A model generated the notes under the pieces. It did no database searches, had not been told where the DNA came from, and saw nothing but the letters and a program-made list of their open reading frames with translations. This document shows, piece after piece, positions 1-9,101 of a stretch of 64,000 nucleotides of DNA (position 1 is its first letter; every line of letters starts with the position of its first letter). Source of the DNA: Promethearchaeati archaeon (GTDB lineage Archaea; Asgardarchaeota; Heimdallarchaeia; JABLTI01); assembly GCA_013166835.1 (NCBI GenBank), contig JABLTI010000003.1, positions 1 to 64,000 on the forward strand, in the 5' to 3' direction. Made by a program: the position numbers and the translations under genes.

Positions 1-19
1 AGATGCCTAATAGGCATCT
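1..19 (-). terminator. hairpin downstream of the first gene
   Basis: A perfect inverted repeat AGATGCC/GGCATCT, extendable by one T-A pair to an 8-bp stem with a 3-nt loop, lies nine bases past the stop codon of the minus-strand gene that ends at base 29. It touches the left window edge, so I cannot see whether a T-run follows on the minus strand. A transcription terminator or 3' stabilising hairpin is the simplest reading. Confidence 0.45.
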
Positions 20-28
20 GTAAATGAC

Positions 29-2281
29 TTAAAGCTCAGCTTCTTCTGAGGAAACGACGCTAGTTTCACCAGCAGGCTTAGTCTTGTATTTAATCTCGAT
101 AGTGGTATTTGGTTCGATTGCTTCAAAGGTCCACTTGAGCACTTTGGAATCATATTCATCAATGACTTCTGGTTCATGACTAACATCCCAAATAACTTGG
201 TCCTTGGGAACCTTTTCAGTGAGAATATAATTTGTGAGCTCGCTTTCACCTAAATTTTCAATAGTGAGAATAACTTCGAATTCTCCTTCAGTTTCAAGTG
301 CATGAACATCTCGACCTTTAGCAATATTACGTCTTACATGTTCAACTTTAATTTCTATTGATTCTAGTTCAATAGGTATTTCTTGTCCTAAAGGATCAGT
401 ATTAGCAGTGATTGTTATGTTGGATTTGTAAGTTGTATCTTTCTCAGGTTTTTGAGCAATAATTGGATATTTAATTACTAAATCTTCGCCGGGATTTAGT
501 GCTCCAGTGTTGGTGTCATTAAGATTTTCAAGTTCTATAGTTAGCTTATGAGCAATAGTTGGATCCTTATCCTCAGGCTTAACTGATATAGCTTCACTTG
601 GAATAATCATTTCTTTTCCACTTAGACGAACTTCTATCTCATCTCTATTTGGAGGTAAATACCATTTCTGAATTTCATCAACTAGTTTTACCTTGTTTAT
701 ATATGCGCCACCAGTATTGGTTAATTTACTTGTAAGCTTCATTGGAGTGATTTTGAATGATGGTAAAGTAGTAATGTTACAAATAATTTCACCTTTAACA
801 GCAACAACTGCTAATTCTACATCTTCATAATGTAGTTTGTAGATTGATTTCAGTTTGTGGTCAGCAACAGTGAAGAATTCAATTTTAGTTTTGAATTTAG
901 GATATTTACCTGGTTCAGAAGTATATGTCCAACTTTTTGATTCCCATTTACCTTTTGCAGCAATTTCTGGGATATCGTTAGGATCAATATCAATGAATTT
1001 AGCTGTTGGTTCCTTTGGTCTATAAACGTCTGCATTGACTAATCGGAGAACATAATCACTCTTGTTAGTAAAGATAAACTTGCAATCGTAACTGTTAGGT
1101 TCATCTTCAAGTTCATTTGTTACGATACTAAAAGCATTGTTAGTGTAGCTTGCAAACGAAGAAATACCAATGCCACTTAGTGTTTTTGCTAATTTATATT
1201 TCGCAATTACTTCACCAGAACGAACTTTGGCATCTTTGTCATCAATTTGTACAGACATTTCTAATTCAAGGAATTCTTCTGCTTCTTCAGCTAATTCTTC
1301 GATTTTCCAAAGAACAAATTTCTTTCCTTCTTTTTCGACAATTTCTGCGTTACCAATTGATTGTCCTTTAACATTTACATTAGAAAATTCAGGTAGGATT
1401 ACTTTCTTGACTTTTACGTTTTCTAATGTTTCTTGAGAAAGATTATCAACGAATATTTTGAAATACACTATGTTTTCTGTATTCAACAAAAGCGAGTATG
1501 AAGCAACTTCGGGGTCATTAATTGTTGAAATGAATTCAGAGACTTTTAATTCAGGTCTTATAATTTCCTTAACTGAATACTCGATTTCATGCTTCTCGGT
1601 TGGTTCTAGTTCTTGAATTGAAATGGAATCTTCTTCAAGAGTTGTTCTTTCAAGGTCTTCTAGTTCGAGTTTTATGTCCCACAATTTATCATTTTCAGAA
1701 ATATTTTCCAAAATGACTAATCCTTTACTTGTAGGATCTTTTGCAGTTGGTGTGCCGTCGTTTTTGTAAAAAGCTTCATATTTCTCTTTAATAACAATTG
1801 GAACTAATTTGCTCTCAGTATCTTCTTCAATTGTTAATTCACCTTCTACTTCACCAGTTTCTTCATCAACAGTTTCTACTACAATTTCTTCTTCAGAATC
1901 AAAGGTTTCAATCTCAGTTTCTTCCATTTCTTCCGCTTTCAGTTCTTCAGCTTCCTCTTCCTCAACTTGTTCTTCTTCAGCGAAACCCATTCCTTGTATC
2001 TCTTCTTCAAGTTCTGCATCTTTTGTTTCTTCGAGTTTCATTCGAGTGGATTTAGCTTCAACAGCAAGAAAGAAATTTCGAATTTCATTTTCTTGTTTCT
2101 TCACTTTTGGATCTTCTTTTCGATCAACTGCTAAGTAGATAATATCTTTGGATTTGGGAGATAGTTTAGCAGCAGCTTCAGAAAATTGATCAAAAAGCTC
2201 GCGGGTTGTGATAGTTAATTCAGCTTTCAAACGCTTGTCAATTTCGACTTTTCCTATATCGTTTAATCTAATTGTTACCAT
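29..2281 (-). CDS. large acidic cytoplasmic beta-sandwich repeat protein
   Basis: This 750-aa protein has no signal peptide and no membrane segment. Residues 1-95 form a mixed, charged N-terminal domain. Residues 95-160 are a very acidic Glu-rich linker. From about 165 to the end come four or five Ig-like or DUF11-like modules, recognisable from repeated phrases such as LTIENLGESELTNY, FKIFVDNLSQETLENV and LTSKLTNTGGAYINKV, each followed by an alternating hydrophobic strand pattern. DUF11-type modules normally sit on secreted proteins, so their presence in a protein without export signal is odd. The start is ATG with an AGGTG ribosome site about 10 bases upstream. Function unknown; a scaffold role is a guess. 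It looks transcribed alone. Confidence 0.85.
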   Translation of the reverse strand: MVTIRLNDIGKVEIDKRLKAELTITTRELFDQFSEAAAKLSPKSKDIIYLAVDRKEDPKVKKQENEIRNFFLAVEAKSTRMKLEETKDAELEEEIQGMGFAEEEQVEEEEAEELKAEEMEETEIETFDSEEEIVVETVDEETGEVEGELTIEEDTESKLVPIVIKEKYEAFYKNDGTPTAKDPTSKGLVILENISENDKLWDIKLELEDLERTTLEEDSISIQELEPTEKHEIEYSVKEIIRPELKVSEFISTINDPEVASYSLLLNTENIVYFKIFVDNLSQETLENVKVKKVILPEFSNVNVKGQSIGNAEIVEKEGKKFVLWKIEELAEEAEEFLELEMSVQIDDKDAKVRSGEVIAKYKLAKTLSGIGISSFASYTNNAFSIVTNELEDEPNSYDCKFIFTNKSDYVLRLVNADVYRPKEPTAKFIDIDPNDIPEIAAKGKWESKSWTYTSEPGKYPKFKTKIEFFTVADHKLKSIYKLHYEDVELAVVAVKGEIICNITTLPSFKITPMKLTSKLTNTGGAYINKVKLVDEIQKWYLPPNRDEIEVRLSGKEMIIPSEAISVKPEDKDPTIAHKLTIELENLNDTNTGALNPGEDLVIKYPIIAQKPEKDTTYKSNITITANTDPLGQEIPIELESIEIKVEHVRRNIAKGRDVHALETEGEFEVILTIENLGESELTNYILTEKVPKDQVIWDVSHEPEVIDEYDSKVLKWTFEAIEPNTTIEIKYKTKPAGETSVVSSEEAEL

Positions 2282-2492
2282 GCTTTTGCACCTAAAAGTA
2301 GTTTATACTTATTTTGGGATATTACAAGGAATTCATTCTGAATTATAATCTTTCGAAAGGAGACTATTTGATAAAAAACGTAAAAATGTAAGAAAATAGA
2401 GAAAGATTTCTCTCAATCGAGATTAATAAGAAGTTATTTCAACTAAATAATAATTCAGAAATAACTGTTCTTAACAAGGAGTATAAAATCCG

Positions 2493-3791
2493 TTGATTCA
2501 ACAGGAGGTAGCTGAACAAAGTGAAGGTAAAACGAAATCAAACTGGTTTACTTTTGAAAGAAATGAAATATTACTTCTACTCAGTTATTTTCTATTTGGT
2601 GTTGCTTTCGCTAGTTATGAACCATACGCACCTTTATGGTTGAATCAGATCTTCTCTGAAGATTCATTTCTAATAATAGGATTTGTTGTAGTAATTCCAA
2701 GCATAGTAACAGCTTTAGGAACTGCTGGATGGGGATTTCTTGCAGATAAATTTGGAACTAAAAAATTTGTAATCATAGGTTATGTATCATTTGCATTTAT
2801 GTTTCTAGGTCTTATTATAATACAGATTTTTACTCAGACTTCAATTTATTTTCTAGTAGTAATTCTTATTGGCTATCTCTTTGGATCAGCTCAAGCATCT
2901 AATTTAGCTGCTTTGGCAACAAGAACAATCAATAAACCAAGAGAAATAATTATGGCAAAACTCACTATTACAGTTAGTCTTGCTTTTGTAATTCTAAGTC
3001 CATTAGTTGGTTGGATTATTGATAATTTTGCAAACGCGATGGTTATACAATTAATTATTGCAACTAGTGCTATTGTTATGGCAATAATCATCCTAATTTT
3101 TGTTAAAGAAAATGAACCTATCAAAATAGTTGATGAATTCCAAAAAGAAAATAAAAGTAAAATAGTTATGACAGTGTTTCCATTCATTTTCATAGGAATA
3201 ATGGTTCTAGTCTTTGCCTTTCAAACCGGAGGGGGATTTTGGGCATACACATCCATTTATTTCTTGGATGAATTAGCTATTCCCGGCAAAATGTTTTCAA
3301 TATTTCTTATTGCTAAAACAGTTCTAGCAATTCCTGTTTCTTTCCTACTGGGATCTGTGAAATCGCGGAAAAAGATAGGAATAATCATCTGTGTATTCCT
3401 TGGTTATTTCACGTTAGTATACGTATTGATGACAATATTCCCAACGAATTGGAGAATGCTAATCGCATTATCTTTTGTTCCAATGTATCCGATTTATAAT
3501 GTCTTCTTCTTTTCTTTGGTTGATATATATTCAAATGAAAAAAGAAGAGCGACGGCATTTGGAATATTAAGTACCTTTGGAACTTTAGGATACGTTACAG
3601 GGATACTACTACTAGGGATATTTGCTGATTCCTCATCGAATGGAATTTTTATTATGTTTCCAGTTACTCTGGCACTGCAAGCATTTGGTTTTGTGGTAGC
3701 AATTCTGTTATACTTCTTTGTTTTTAGAAAGGAAAAGACACCAGAAAGCACTCAAGACAACTCAAAAGCTATAGAAACAGAGATTACCTAA
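2493..3791 (+). CDS. MFS transporter
   Basis: A 432-aa integral membrane protein with about twelve hydrophobic helices in two halves and a basic, hydrophilic mid-loop near residues 205-222. The loop between helices 2 and 3 carries a major-facilitator motif-A-like stretch, GWGFLADKFGTKKF, at residues 79-92. The family moves small molecules across the cytoplasmic membrane using ion gradients; nothing here reveals the substrate. The start is TTG at 2493 with AAGGAG at 2476-2481, so the non-ATG start is well supported. It is divergent from the acidic repeat protein to its left and convergent with the hydrolase to its right, so it is probably monocistronic. Confidence 0.88.
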   Translation: MIQQEVAEQSEGKTKSNWFTFERNEILLLLSYFLFGVAFASYEPYAPLWLNQIFSEDSFLIIGFVVVIPSIVTALGTAGWGFLADKFGTKKFVIIGYVSFAFMFLGLIIIQIFTQTSIYFLVVILIGYLFGSAQASNLAALATRTINKPREIIMAKLTITVSLAFVILSPLVGWIIDNFANAMVIQLIIATSAIVMAIIILIFVKENEPIKIVDEFQKENKSKIVMTVFPFIFIGIMVLVFAFQTGGGFWAYTSIYFLDELAIPGKMFSIFLIAKTVLAIPVSFLLGSVKSRKKIGIIICVFLGYFTLVYVLMTIFPTNWRMLIALSFVPMYPIYNVFFFSLVDIYSNEKRRATAFGILSTFGTLGYVTGILLLGIFADSSSNGIFIMFPVTLALQAFGFVVAILLYFFVFRKEKTPESTQDNSKAIETEIT

Positions 3792-3841
3792 CTACTACTT
3801 AAAAACTAAATTTTGGAATCAATTTCAGAACTATGAGTTTG

Positions 3842-4804
3842 TTATCTTCCAAGATCCATCTCTAAAGAAGTAATTTCATCAGGTAAACCCTTTTCTTTTG
3901 TAACATTAGCGAAAACAGAACCTATTACACCATTGAAGATTTCTCTTTGTTCATTTTCACAATTGAAATAAATGAATCTACCATTTGGAATATCTTTAGC
4001 GTAATCATAGAAAATTTGTCCAGGATGATATTTGTCTTTTGTACCGTGTACTACAAATAATTCTTCAGATATTTTATCAAGTTGATCAGTTATATTAAAA
4101 TTCAAATTTTGCATGCAAGCTTTACGCCATTTGTATGGTTCTGCACCTCTAATAAAATCTAGAATACGTTCTTTCTGATGTTGATTCTTCATAGTTCTTA
4201 AAATAATCTTTGCAAATACAAATCGGAAAGCTCCCATGATGAATGGCGGTAAAATAGGTAGAAGCCATTTAACTGCCTTTCTATTGTAAGCCCACAAGCA
4301 TAATGGATCAAAAACGACAATTGTTGGAGCAGTGAAATATTTCTGGATTAAACCTTGGAGAACCACTCCACTGCAATAGCTAGTGCCATAAAGTACAAAA
4401 TCTCTTTTATCCAAGCCAAGATACTTAATAGCTGCTGCAACATCTTTTGCTTTTTGATCTACGGTGAGATTTGTTTTTCTATTACGTTTTATTCTACTTG
4501 ACGCTTTTTCTCTTGTCTCCAAAAAGTAATACTCAGTGTTGTTGTGTATTGGTTTTGGAAAACCTCTCCAAGACCAAGGAGTTGTAGAATAACCAGGAAT
4601 AAATAAAATTGGTCTTTTTGCAGTAATATTCTTTGGTTTTCGATGAAAAACTCGAATTTCTCCACCGTCAACAGGAATATAGAATTGTTCACATTCTCCT
4701 TCCTCATAGAATTCCGGGGCATCTTTTGGTGAGTCCTCAATTAGGTTTTTAATAAGATCTAATTGCTCTTGAGTTAAATCGAATTCATTTTCATCCATTA
4801 CCAT
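3842..4804 (-). CDS. alpha/beta hydrolase fold protein
   Basis: This 320-aa protein has the alpha/beta hydrolase landmarks: an oxyanion-region strand and loop ILFIPGYSTTPWSW near residue 66, a nucleophile elbow GTSYCSG with Ser142, and an acid-strand phrase FVVHGTKDKYH with Asp258. It resembles the PHA-synthase or acyltransferase-like side of the superfamily more than lipases. I do not see the usual catalytic histidine after the last strand; only His260 is close, so activity is uncertain. No signal peptide, so cytoplasmic. ATG start with AGGAG about nine bases upstream; a second ATG lies two codons in. It stands alone between convergent and same-strand neighbours. Confidence 0.8.
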   Translation of the reverse strand: MVMDENEFDLTQEQLDLIKNLIEDSPKDAPEFYEEGECEQFYIPVDGGEIRVFHRKPKNITAKRPILFIPGYSTTPWSWRGFPKPIHNNTEYYFLETREKASSRIKRNRKTNLTVDQKAKDVAAAIKYLGLDKRDFVLYGTSYCSGVVLQGLIQKYFTAPTIVVFDPLCLWAYNRKAVKWLLPILPPFIMGAFRFVFAKIILRTMKNQHQKERILDFIRGAEPYKWRKACMQNLNFNITDQLDKISEELFVVHGTKDKYHPGQIFYDYAKDIPNGRFIYFNCENEQREIFNGVIGSVFANVTKEKGLPDEITSLEMDLGR

Positions 4805-4945
4805 TTTACTATACTCCTGTTAAGAGTTGACTTTTTTTATATTCAACCATTTATTAATTTTCCACTCATTTTACAGTAATAAAGTAGAATATTATATGAG
4901 ATTATTGTATTGATTTGCATAAGAAAAATTGGAAATTTTAGAAAT

Positions 4946-6145
4946 TCAGTAGTACTCTGAAATTTCTCTCTTATCTTTTAGAATGGCTTGTACTTTTTTA
5001 AGCTCATCTGGGATCATAATTTCCATTGGGCACTTCTCAACACATTCCATACATTCAGTACAAAATGTTGCATTACCATTTGGTTTCTTGAGATCTAATT
5101 CAGCAGCTTTAGAGACTAACATTTTCCTATAACGTCTTCTTACTCGCCATCTTCGAAAACCTTCTTTTTCATGACTAAAGTAATTCAATAAAGCAAAGTT
5201 ATCTGGAATATTGACACCATAAGGGCAAGGCATACAATATTGACAAGTAGTACATGGGACAAGTATTTTCTTTTTGTATACTTCAGCAAGTTGATTAATA
5301 ACTGCTAAATCGTCTTTACTTAAAGAATTAACACCTGATTTATCTGCATAGCTACAATTTTCATCAAGTATTTGTTGTGATTCCATTCCACTTATTATCG
5401 TTGACACTTCTGGTAGATTCCAGAGAAATTGTAGCGCCCAATCAACCGGTGTTCTTTGCACTTCAGCTAGTTTCATAACCTCAGTAGCTTCTTCAGGAGG
5501 ATCAGCAAGCAATCCACCTTTTAGAGGTCCCATAATAACGGTGCCAATTCCTTTTTCATGGGCGTATTTCAACCCATCAGTTGTGGCTTGCATCCCGGTA
5601 TCCATGTAGTTATAGATTATTTGACACATATCCCAATCAAATGCATCAATTATCTCTTTGAATACTGCCAGAGTATCATGAAATGAAAAACCAATATATT
5701 TTATTAGCCCCTTTTCTCTTGCTTCGACCATTTTATCTAATAATTTCAAATTTTTAACTTGCTCAAATTTTTTCCGGTTCAATCCATGGAATAAGTAAAA
5801 ATCAATACAATCTGTTTGTAATCTCTCGAGTTGTTTCGCTAATTGCCTATCAAAATCCTCAGGTTTCCTTACAAGCATCATGAACAACTTATCTGCAATG
5901 TAAACTTTCTCCCGATAGCCATCCTGTAATGCTTGACCTAGTGCTTTCTCACTCCCACCTAAATGGTAAACGTATGCAGTATCAAAGTAGTTCACGCCTT
6001 GATCTATAGCACTCCTGATCATTTCAGTTGTTACTTTAGTTTTAACCCTACCTAGCATCATATTACCTCGAGTAGGTAATCTCATTAATCCAAAACCAAG
6101 TGCTGAAACCTTGATATCCAGTTTACCCATTTTTCTGTATTTCAT
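4946..6145 (-). CDS. aldo/keto reductase with C-terminal 4Fe-4S ferredoxin module
   Basis: A 399-aa fusion. Residues 1-290 are an aldo-keto reductase TIM barrel starting MKYRKMGKLDIKVSALGFG, with the catalytic tetrad candidates Asp55, Tyr60 (or Tyr58), Lys86 and His120. Residues 298-372 carry eight cysteines in two clusters, C298-x2-C301-x2-C304-x2-C307 and C362-x2-C365-x2-C368-x3-C372, as expected for two iron-sulphur centres. This architecture is known from anaerobic bacteria and archaea, where the barrel is thought to exchange electrons with Fe-S centres rather than acting only as a plain NADPH enzyme. The substrate is unknown. It sits 59 bases downstream of the TPR gene on the same strand and may be transcribed with it. 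Confidence 0.92.
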   Translation of the reverse strand: MKYRKMGKLDIKVSALGFGLMRLPTRGNMMLGRVKTKVTTEMIRSAIDQGVNYFDTAYVYHLGGSEKALGQALQDGYREKVYIADKLFMMLVRKPEDFDRQLAKQLERLQTDCIDFYLFHGLNRKKFEQVKNLKLLDKMVEAREKGLIKYIGFSFHDTLAVFKEIIDAFDWDMCQIIYNYMDTGMQATTDGLKYAHEKGIGTVIMGPLKGGLLADPPEEATEVMKLAEVQRTPVDWALQFLWNLPEVSTIISGMESQQILDENCSYADKSGVNSLSKDDLAVINQLAEVYKKKILVPCTTCQYCMPCPYGVNIPDNFALLNYFSHEKEGFRRWRVRRRYRKMLVSKAAELDLKKPNGNATFCTECMECVEKCPMEIMIPDELKKVQAILKDKREISEYY

Positions 6146-6204
6146 TTTACTCAGAAGAAGGATAATTGGAAAGTTAATAAATCTTCCAATATATTTTTTT
6201 CAAT

Positions 6205-7833
6205 TTAGTTCTGTAAATTGAATTCCATTATTTTATTTAGTAATCTCATGAATTCCATTTCTTTTGCCATTTTGCTTGCTTGTTTTAAAATTTCTTTAGC
6301 TTCGTTTTCTTTATTTTCTAAAGAAGTGATTATGGATTTTATCCAATAATGCTCAGCAAATAAGAGCTTAGATTGTTGTTTTGTAGCTAATTTTGATAAG
6401 CGATCACTATAATATTTGAGACGCTCTAGATCCTCATCATTTTTACTTTGAGAATACTTCTTGATAAGTAAATAGCAGTAGTTTAATATTGCATTAACAG
6501 TTGTTTCTTGATCAGTTACAGGTTCATTAATGACTTGTAAATATAATTCCTCTACTTTTCCAAGCACTGTATCTCCATCTCCACTAAGCACTAATGCTTT
6601 AAGGAAAAGGAAACGATGCTTAATGACATCATTTTCTTGTTCAAGAGAAATGTTTTCTAATTCATTAACTAAGCTTTTAGCTCCATTGATTTTGTTTCGA
6701 CTAATCAACACTTGAACTAGATAGAAAAGTGTTCTTGACAATGCTACTGCGGTTATCTTGTCTTTTAATTGATACACTAAACTAAGATGAATTTCTGCTT
6801 CTTCTATTAAACCTAAATCGAAATAGACTTTTCCTATTGAATTATAACCTGCAGTTATCAAAGATATATTGTTTAATTCTTGAAACAATGGTATAGTATA
6901 TTCAAAATTCATTAAAGCTTCTCTTAGTTTTCCTTGTAAGTTATGAATTAATCCAATATTGTAAATTGTAGTAGCTATTGTTATATTATTACCTACTTTT
7001 TGGAAATTTTCCAGTGCTTTCTTGTAGTAACTCAATGAAGTATTAAGATTTCCAGAAAAATGATGTACTACCCCTAAATTGATATTTATTCTCGCTATCT
7101 CATTTATTGATCCAATTTTTTTGAGTATCTCTAATCCTCTTTGAAGATATTCCATAGTTTCATCTAGTTTTCCTTCTAGATTGTAATGTAAAGCTAAAGT
7201 ACTATAGGCTCTACCTTTAATTAAATCAAATTCTTTTTTCTCTGAAATTAGTAATGACTCATTAATATTATTTAATGCTTCATCCTTTTTTCCTTCTCTT
7301 CTCCTTATTGAAGACAAATAAAGTAACACATCAGCTTTTGAATACAAATCATTCAAGTCATCATAAACAGCAATTGATTCTTCAAACAAAGGTTTTGCTG
7401 TTTTATCTTCTCCCTTGAATGAGAAATATTTTCCTTTTTGAAAATTATAGTGTGCTTTCAATATTTTCTTCTCTATTGACTCAGCTAATTCTGCTATTGA
7501 TGATACACCGAAATTTATTCCAGAAAGCATTTCATCATATTTACCTATTTCACCTAATATTGATATTTTTATTAGATTTGCTTCAAGAACGAGTATGTGT
7601 AAATCCTTCTTCTTAATGCTTACAATTAACTTATCCAGCTTTTCTATTGCCTTAGCATAGTCTCCAAGTTTAATTTTCAAGTAATTTTCCCAAATTGATA
7701 ATTGAAAGAATTCTCGGCTGTTTTTCTTAACAGTTTTTTTCAAATTCATTATATCATCTAACGTTTTCGAAAATTTCCCTTTTTTGATTAAATTTTCAAT
7801 TGTTATAATTTTCTGATATAAGGAATCTAACAA
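6205..7833 (-). CDS. tetratricopeptide repeat protein
   Basis: An all-helical 542-aa protein made of about a dozen TPR units from residue 40 to 530. Repeat cores such as GRAYSTLALHYNLEGKLDE, NLGVVHHFSGNLNTSLSYYK and YNIGLIHNLQGKLREALMNF show the W/L-G-Y-A-P spacing of TPRs. There is no catalytic or membrane domain, so it is probably a cytoplasmic protein-protein scaffold. It resembles, along its length, the N-terminal part of the 725-aa TPR protein at 40715-42892, including the first helix and the closing segment LFAEHYWIKS (AENFWLKA in the other). That protein carries an extra C-terminal sensor-like domain that this one lacks. The start codon is TTG. Confidence 0.88.
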   Translation of the reverse strand: MLDSLYQKIITIENLIKKGKFSKTLDDIMNLKKTVKKNSREFFQLSIWENYLKIKLGDYAKAIEKLDKLIVSIKKKDLHILVLEANLIKISILGEIGKYDEMLSGINFGVSSIAELAESIEKKILKAHYNFQKGKYFSFKGEDKTAKPLFEESIAVYDDLNDLYSKADVLLYLSSIRRREGKKDEALNNINESLLISEKKEFDLIKGRAYSTLALHYNLEGKLDETMEYLQRGLEILKKIGSINEIARININLGVVHHFSGNLNTSLSYYKKALENFQKVGNNITIATTIYNIGLIHNLQGKLREALMNFEYTIPLFQELNNISLITAGYNSIGKVYFDLGLIEEAEIHLSLVYQLKDKITAVALSRTLFYLVQVLISRNKINGAKSLVNELENISLEQENDVIKHRFLFLKALVLSGDGDTVLGKVEELYLQVINEPVTDQETTVNAILNYCYLLIKKYSQSKNDEDLERLKYYSDRLSKLATKQQSKLLFAEHYWIKSIITSLENKENEAKEILKQASKMAKEMEFMRLLNKIMEFNLQN

Positions 7834-7948
7834 ACTATAACCCCAATAACACTAGATTTTGTTTGCAGTTATAACAGTTTCTTAAAAGGTAATTAAACTG
7901 ATGAAAACAATCTAGAACAAAAAGAAATAATGGAAAATATCTTTTCCA

Positions 7949-8746
7949 TCATTCAACTAGTACTTTTTCAGGTGTTTGAGTCAGAACAGCTTCAGTTTCC
8001 TCAGTTTCCGCAGGACTTTTTGGAATGTAATCATTCCAATTGAATGCTGTCCATAATCCAAACAGTATTGGTATTCCCGTGTTAAATTCTAGCAAGCTAT
8101 TCACAGCTAGAACTTCCCAATCTATTGGTCTAATACCTGCAATCATTAAGGTAGATTCCATTGAGAAATGAATGAATATCCCAGTAACAATTAAAATTCC
8201 AAAGTACCAATACGGAATATTCTTCATAATATTCCAAGGGAACCCATCCAGAAACTCGGACAGTACTTTCCAAATCAGTAAAATTGCATACCCTACAGAA
8301 GCCATTATGATTTGTTTAATTCTCGCGTTTCCCATGTCTCTATTGATATTTATAATTCGATCATCCCAAACAATATATTTAGACATCAAACCGATTGCTA
8401 ACCAACCACAGTACATCAATCCTGCCCACATAAGCTTCTCCACAACATGGATCTTCTTATTAAACATAAGCGGTGCGAAGGAAAACATGATCATACCATA
8501 AGTGAAGGAGAAGTAAGTCAAGAAAACATGCGGACCAATAACTCCACCTGTATCAATAATACGTGTTCCTTTTATTGTATACCAAATAACGGCATCTACG
8601 AATTGAACTACACCATACCCAAAGAGTCCAAAGAAAAACTCTTTGTACCTCTTTCTAACAAATAATAAAGCCATCCAAACTGTGACCAACATAAGGTCGA
8701 AATAGATGAAATCGATACCAAAAATCCTACCAACATCATTAGACAT
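7949..8746 (-). CDS. polytopic membrane protein, function unknown
   Basis: A 265-aa protein with roughly seven hydrophobic helices, at about residues 14-32, 38-56, 70-92, 103-122, 148-165, 178-197 and 210-235. The last 25 residues are hydrophilic and acidic (SPAETEETEAV). Aromatic residues and conserved-looking polar positions (DAVIWY, HFSMESTLM) lie within the helices, so it might be an enzyme or transporter rather than a simple anchor, but I do not recognise the family. It is transcribed away from the amidohydrolase across a 350-base intergenic stretch and is followed by the TPR gene on the same strand. Confidence 0.75.
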   Translation of the reverse strand: MSNDVGRIFGIDFIYFDLMLVTVWMALLFVRKRYKEFFFGLFGYGVVQFVDAVIWYTIKGTRIIDTGGVIGPHVFLTYFSFTYGMIMFSFAPLMFNKKIHVVEKLMWAGLMYCGWLAIGLMSKYIVWDDRIININRDMGNARIKQIIMASVGYAILLIWKVLSEFLDGFPWNIMKNIPYWYFGILIVTGIFIHFSMESTLMIAGIRPIDWEVLAVNSLLEFNTGIPILFGLWTAFNWNDYIPKSPAETEETEAVLTQTPEKVLVE

Positions 8747-9101
8747 AGCGATTATATGAAATTTGGTGATATTTAATTTTTATTGCGAAAACTCACTGTT
8801 GGTTAGCTTTTACTCATTTTGTAAAAAATAGCAAAATAATTGATTTCTAATCTTATTCATAAATATACAATCTTTCCTCGAATTAGAAGAACTCAATCTA
8901 TAAACAAGGAAATACTCTCAAATCACAAATATAAAGAATCTGTTAAAAAAACTGGATTGCTTTTCACTTGTGATTTGGTGATGTACATTAGTGACTAGCA
9001 AATATAATCCCCCTACTTATCCTAGTCCAACTTCTTCTACATTAAGAGCTAAACCTTTTAGAAATAGAAATTGAATATTAAAACGTTATATGGTGAGGAA
9101 G
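8747..9101. other. 355-bp divergent intergenic region
   Basis: This stretch separates the divergent membrane-protein and amidohydrolase genes. It holds a 10-bp perfect inverted repeat (listed separately), a TATA-like AATATAAAG near 8927-8935 just inside its left arm, and a five-codon reading frame ATG-TAC-ATT-AGT-GAC-TAG at 8981-8998 directly behind GGTG. I see no tRNA, no longer ORF and no obvious structured RNA. Its length is unusual for this compact window, where most gaps are below 200 bases. Confidence 0.5.
8919..8977. repeat. 10-bp inverted repeat with 39-nt spacer
   Basis: The arms CAAATCACAA (8919-8928) and TTGTGATTTG (8968-8977) are perfectly complementary. They flank a TATA-like element and lie 125 bases upstream of the likely amidohydrolase start. 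They could be paired operator half-sites for a dimeric regulator or the stem of a leader RNA. The 39-nt spacer argues against a simple terminator. Confidence 0.5.

Noticed and set aside
1150-2138. Plus-strand Ser/Leu-rich open frames inside the first gene
   Set aside because: They are antisense shadows of the Glu-rich linker codons (GAA/GAG read as TTC/CTC); no ribosome site and no protein-like pattern.
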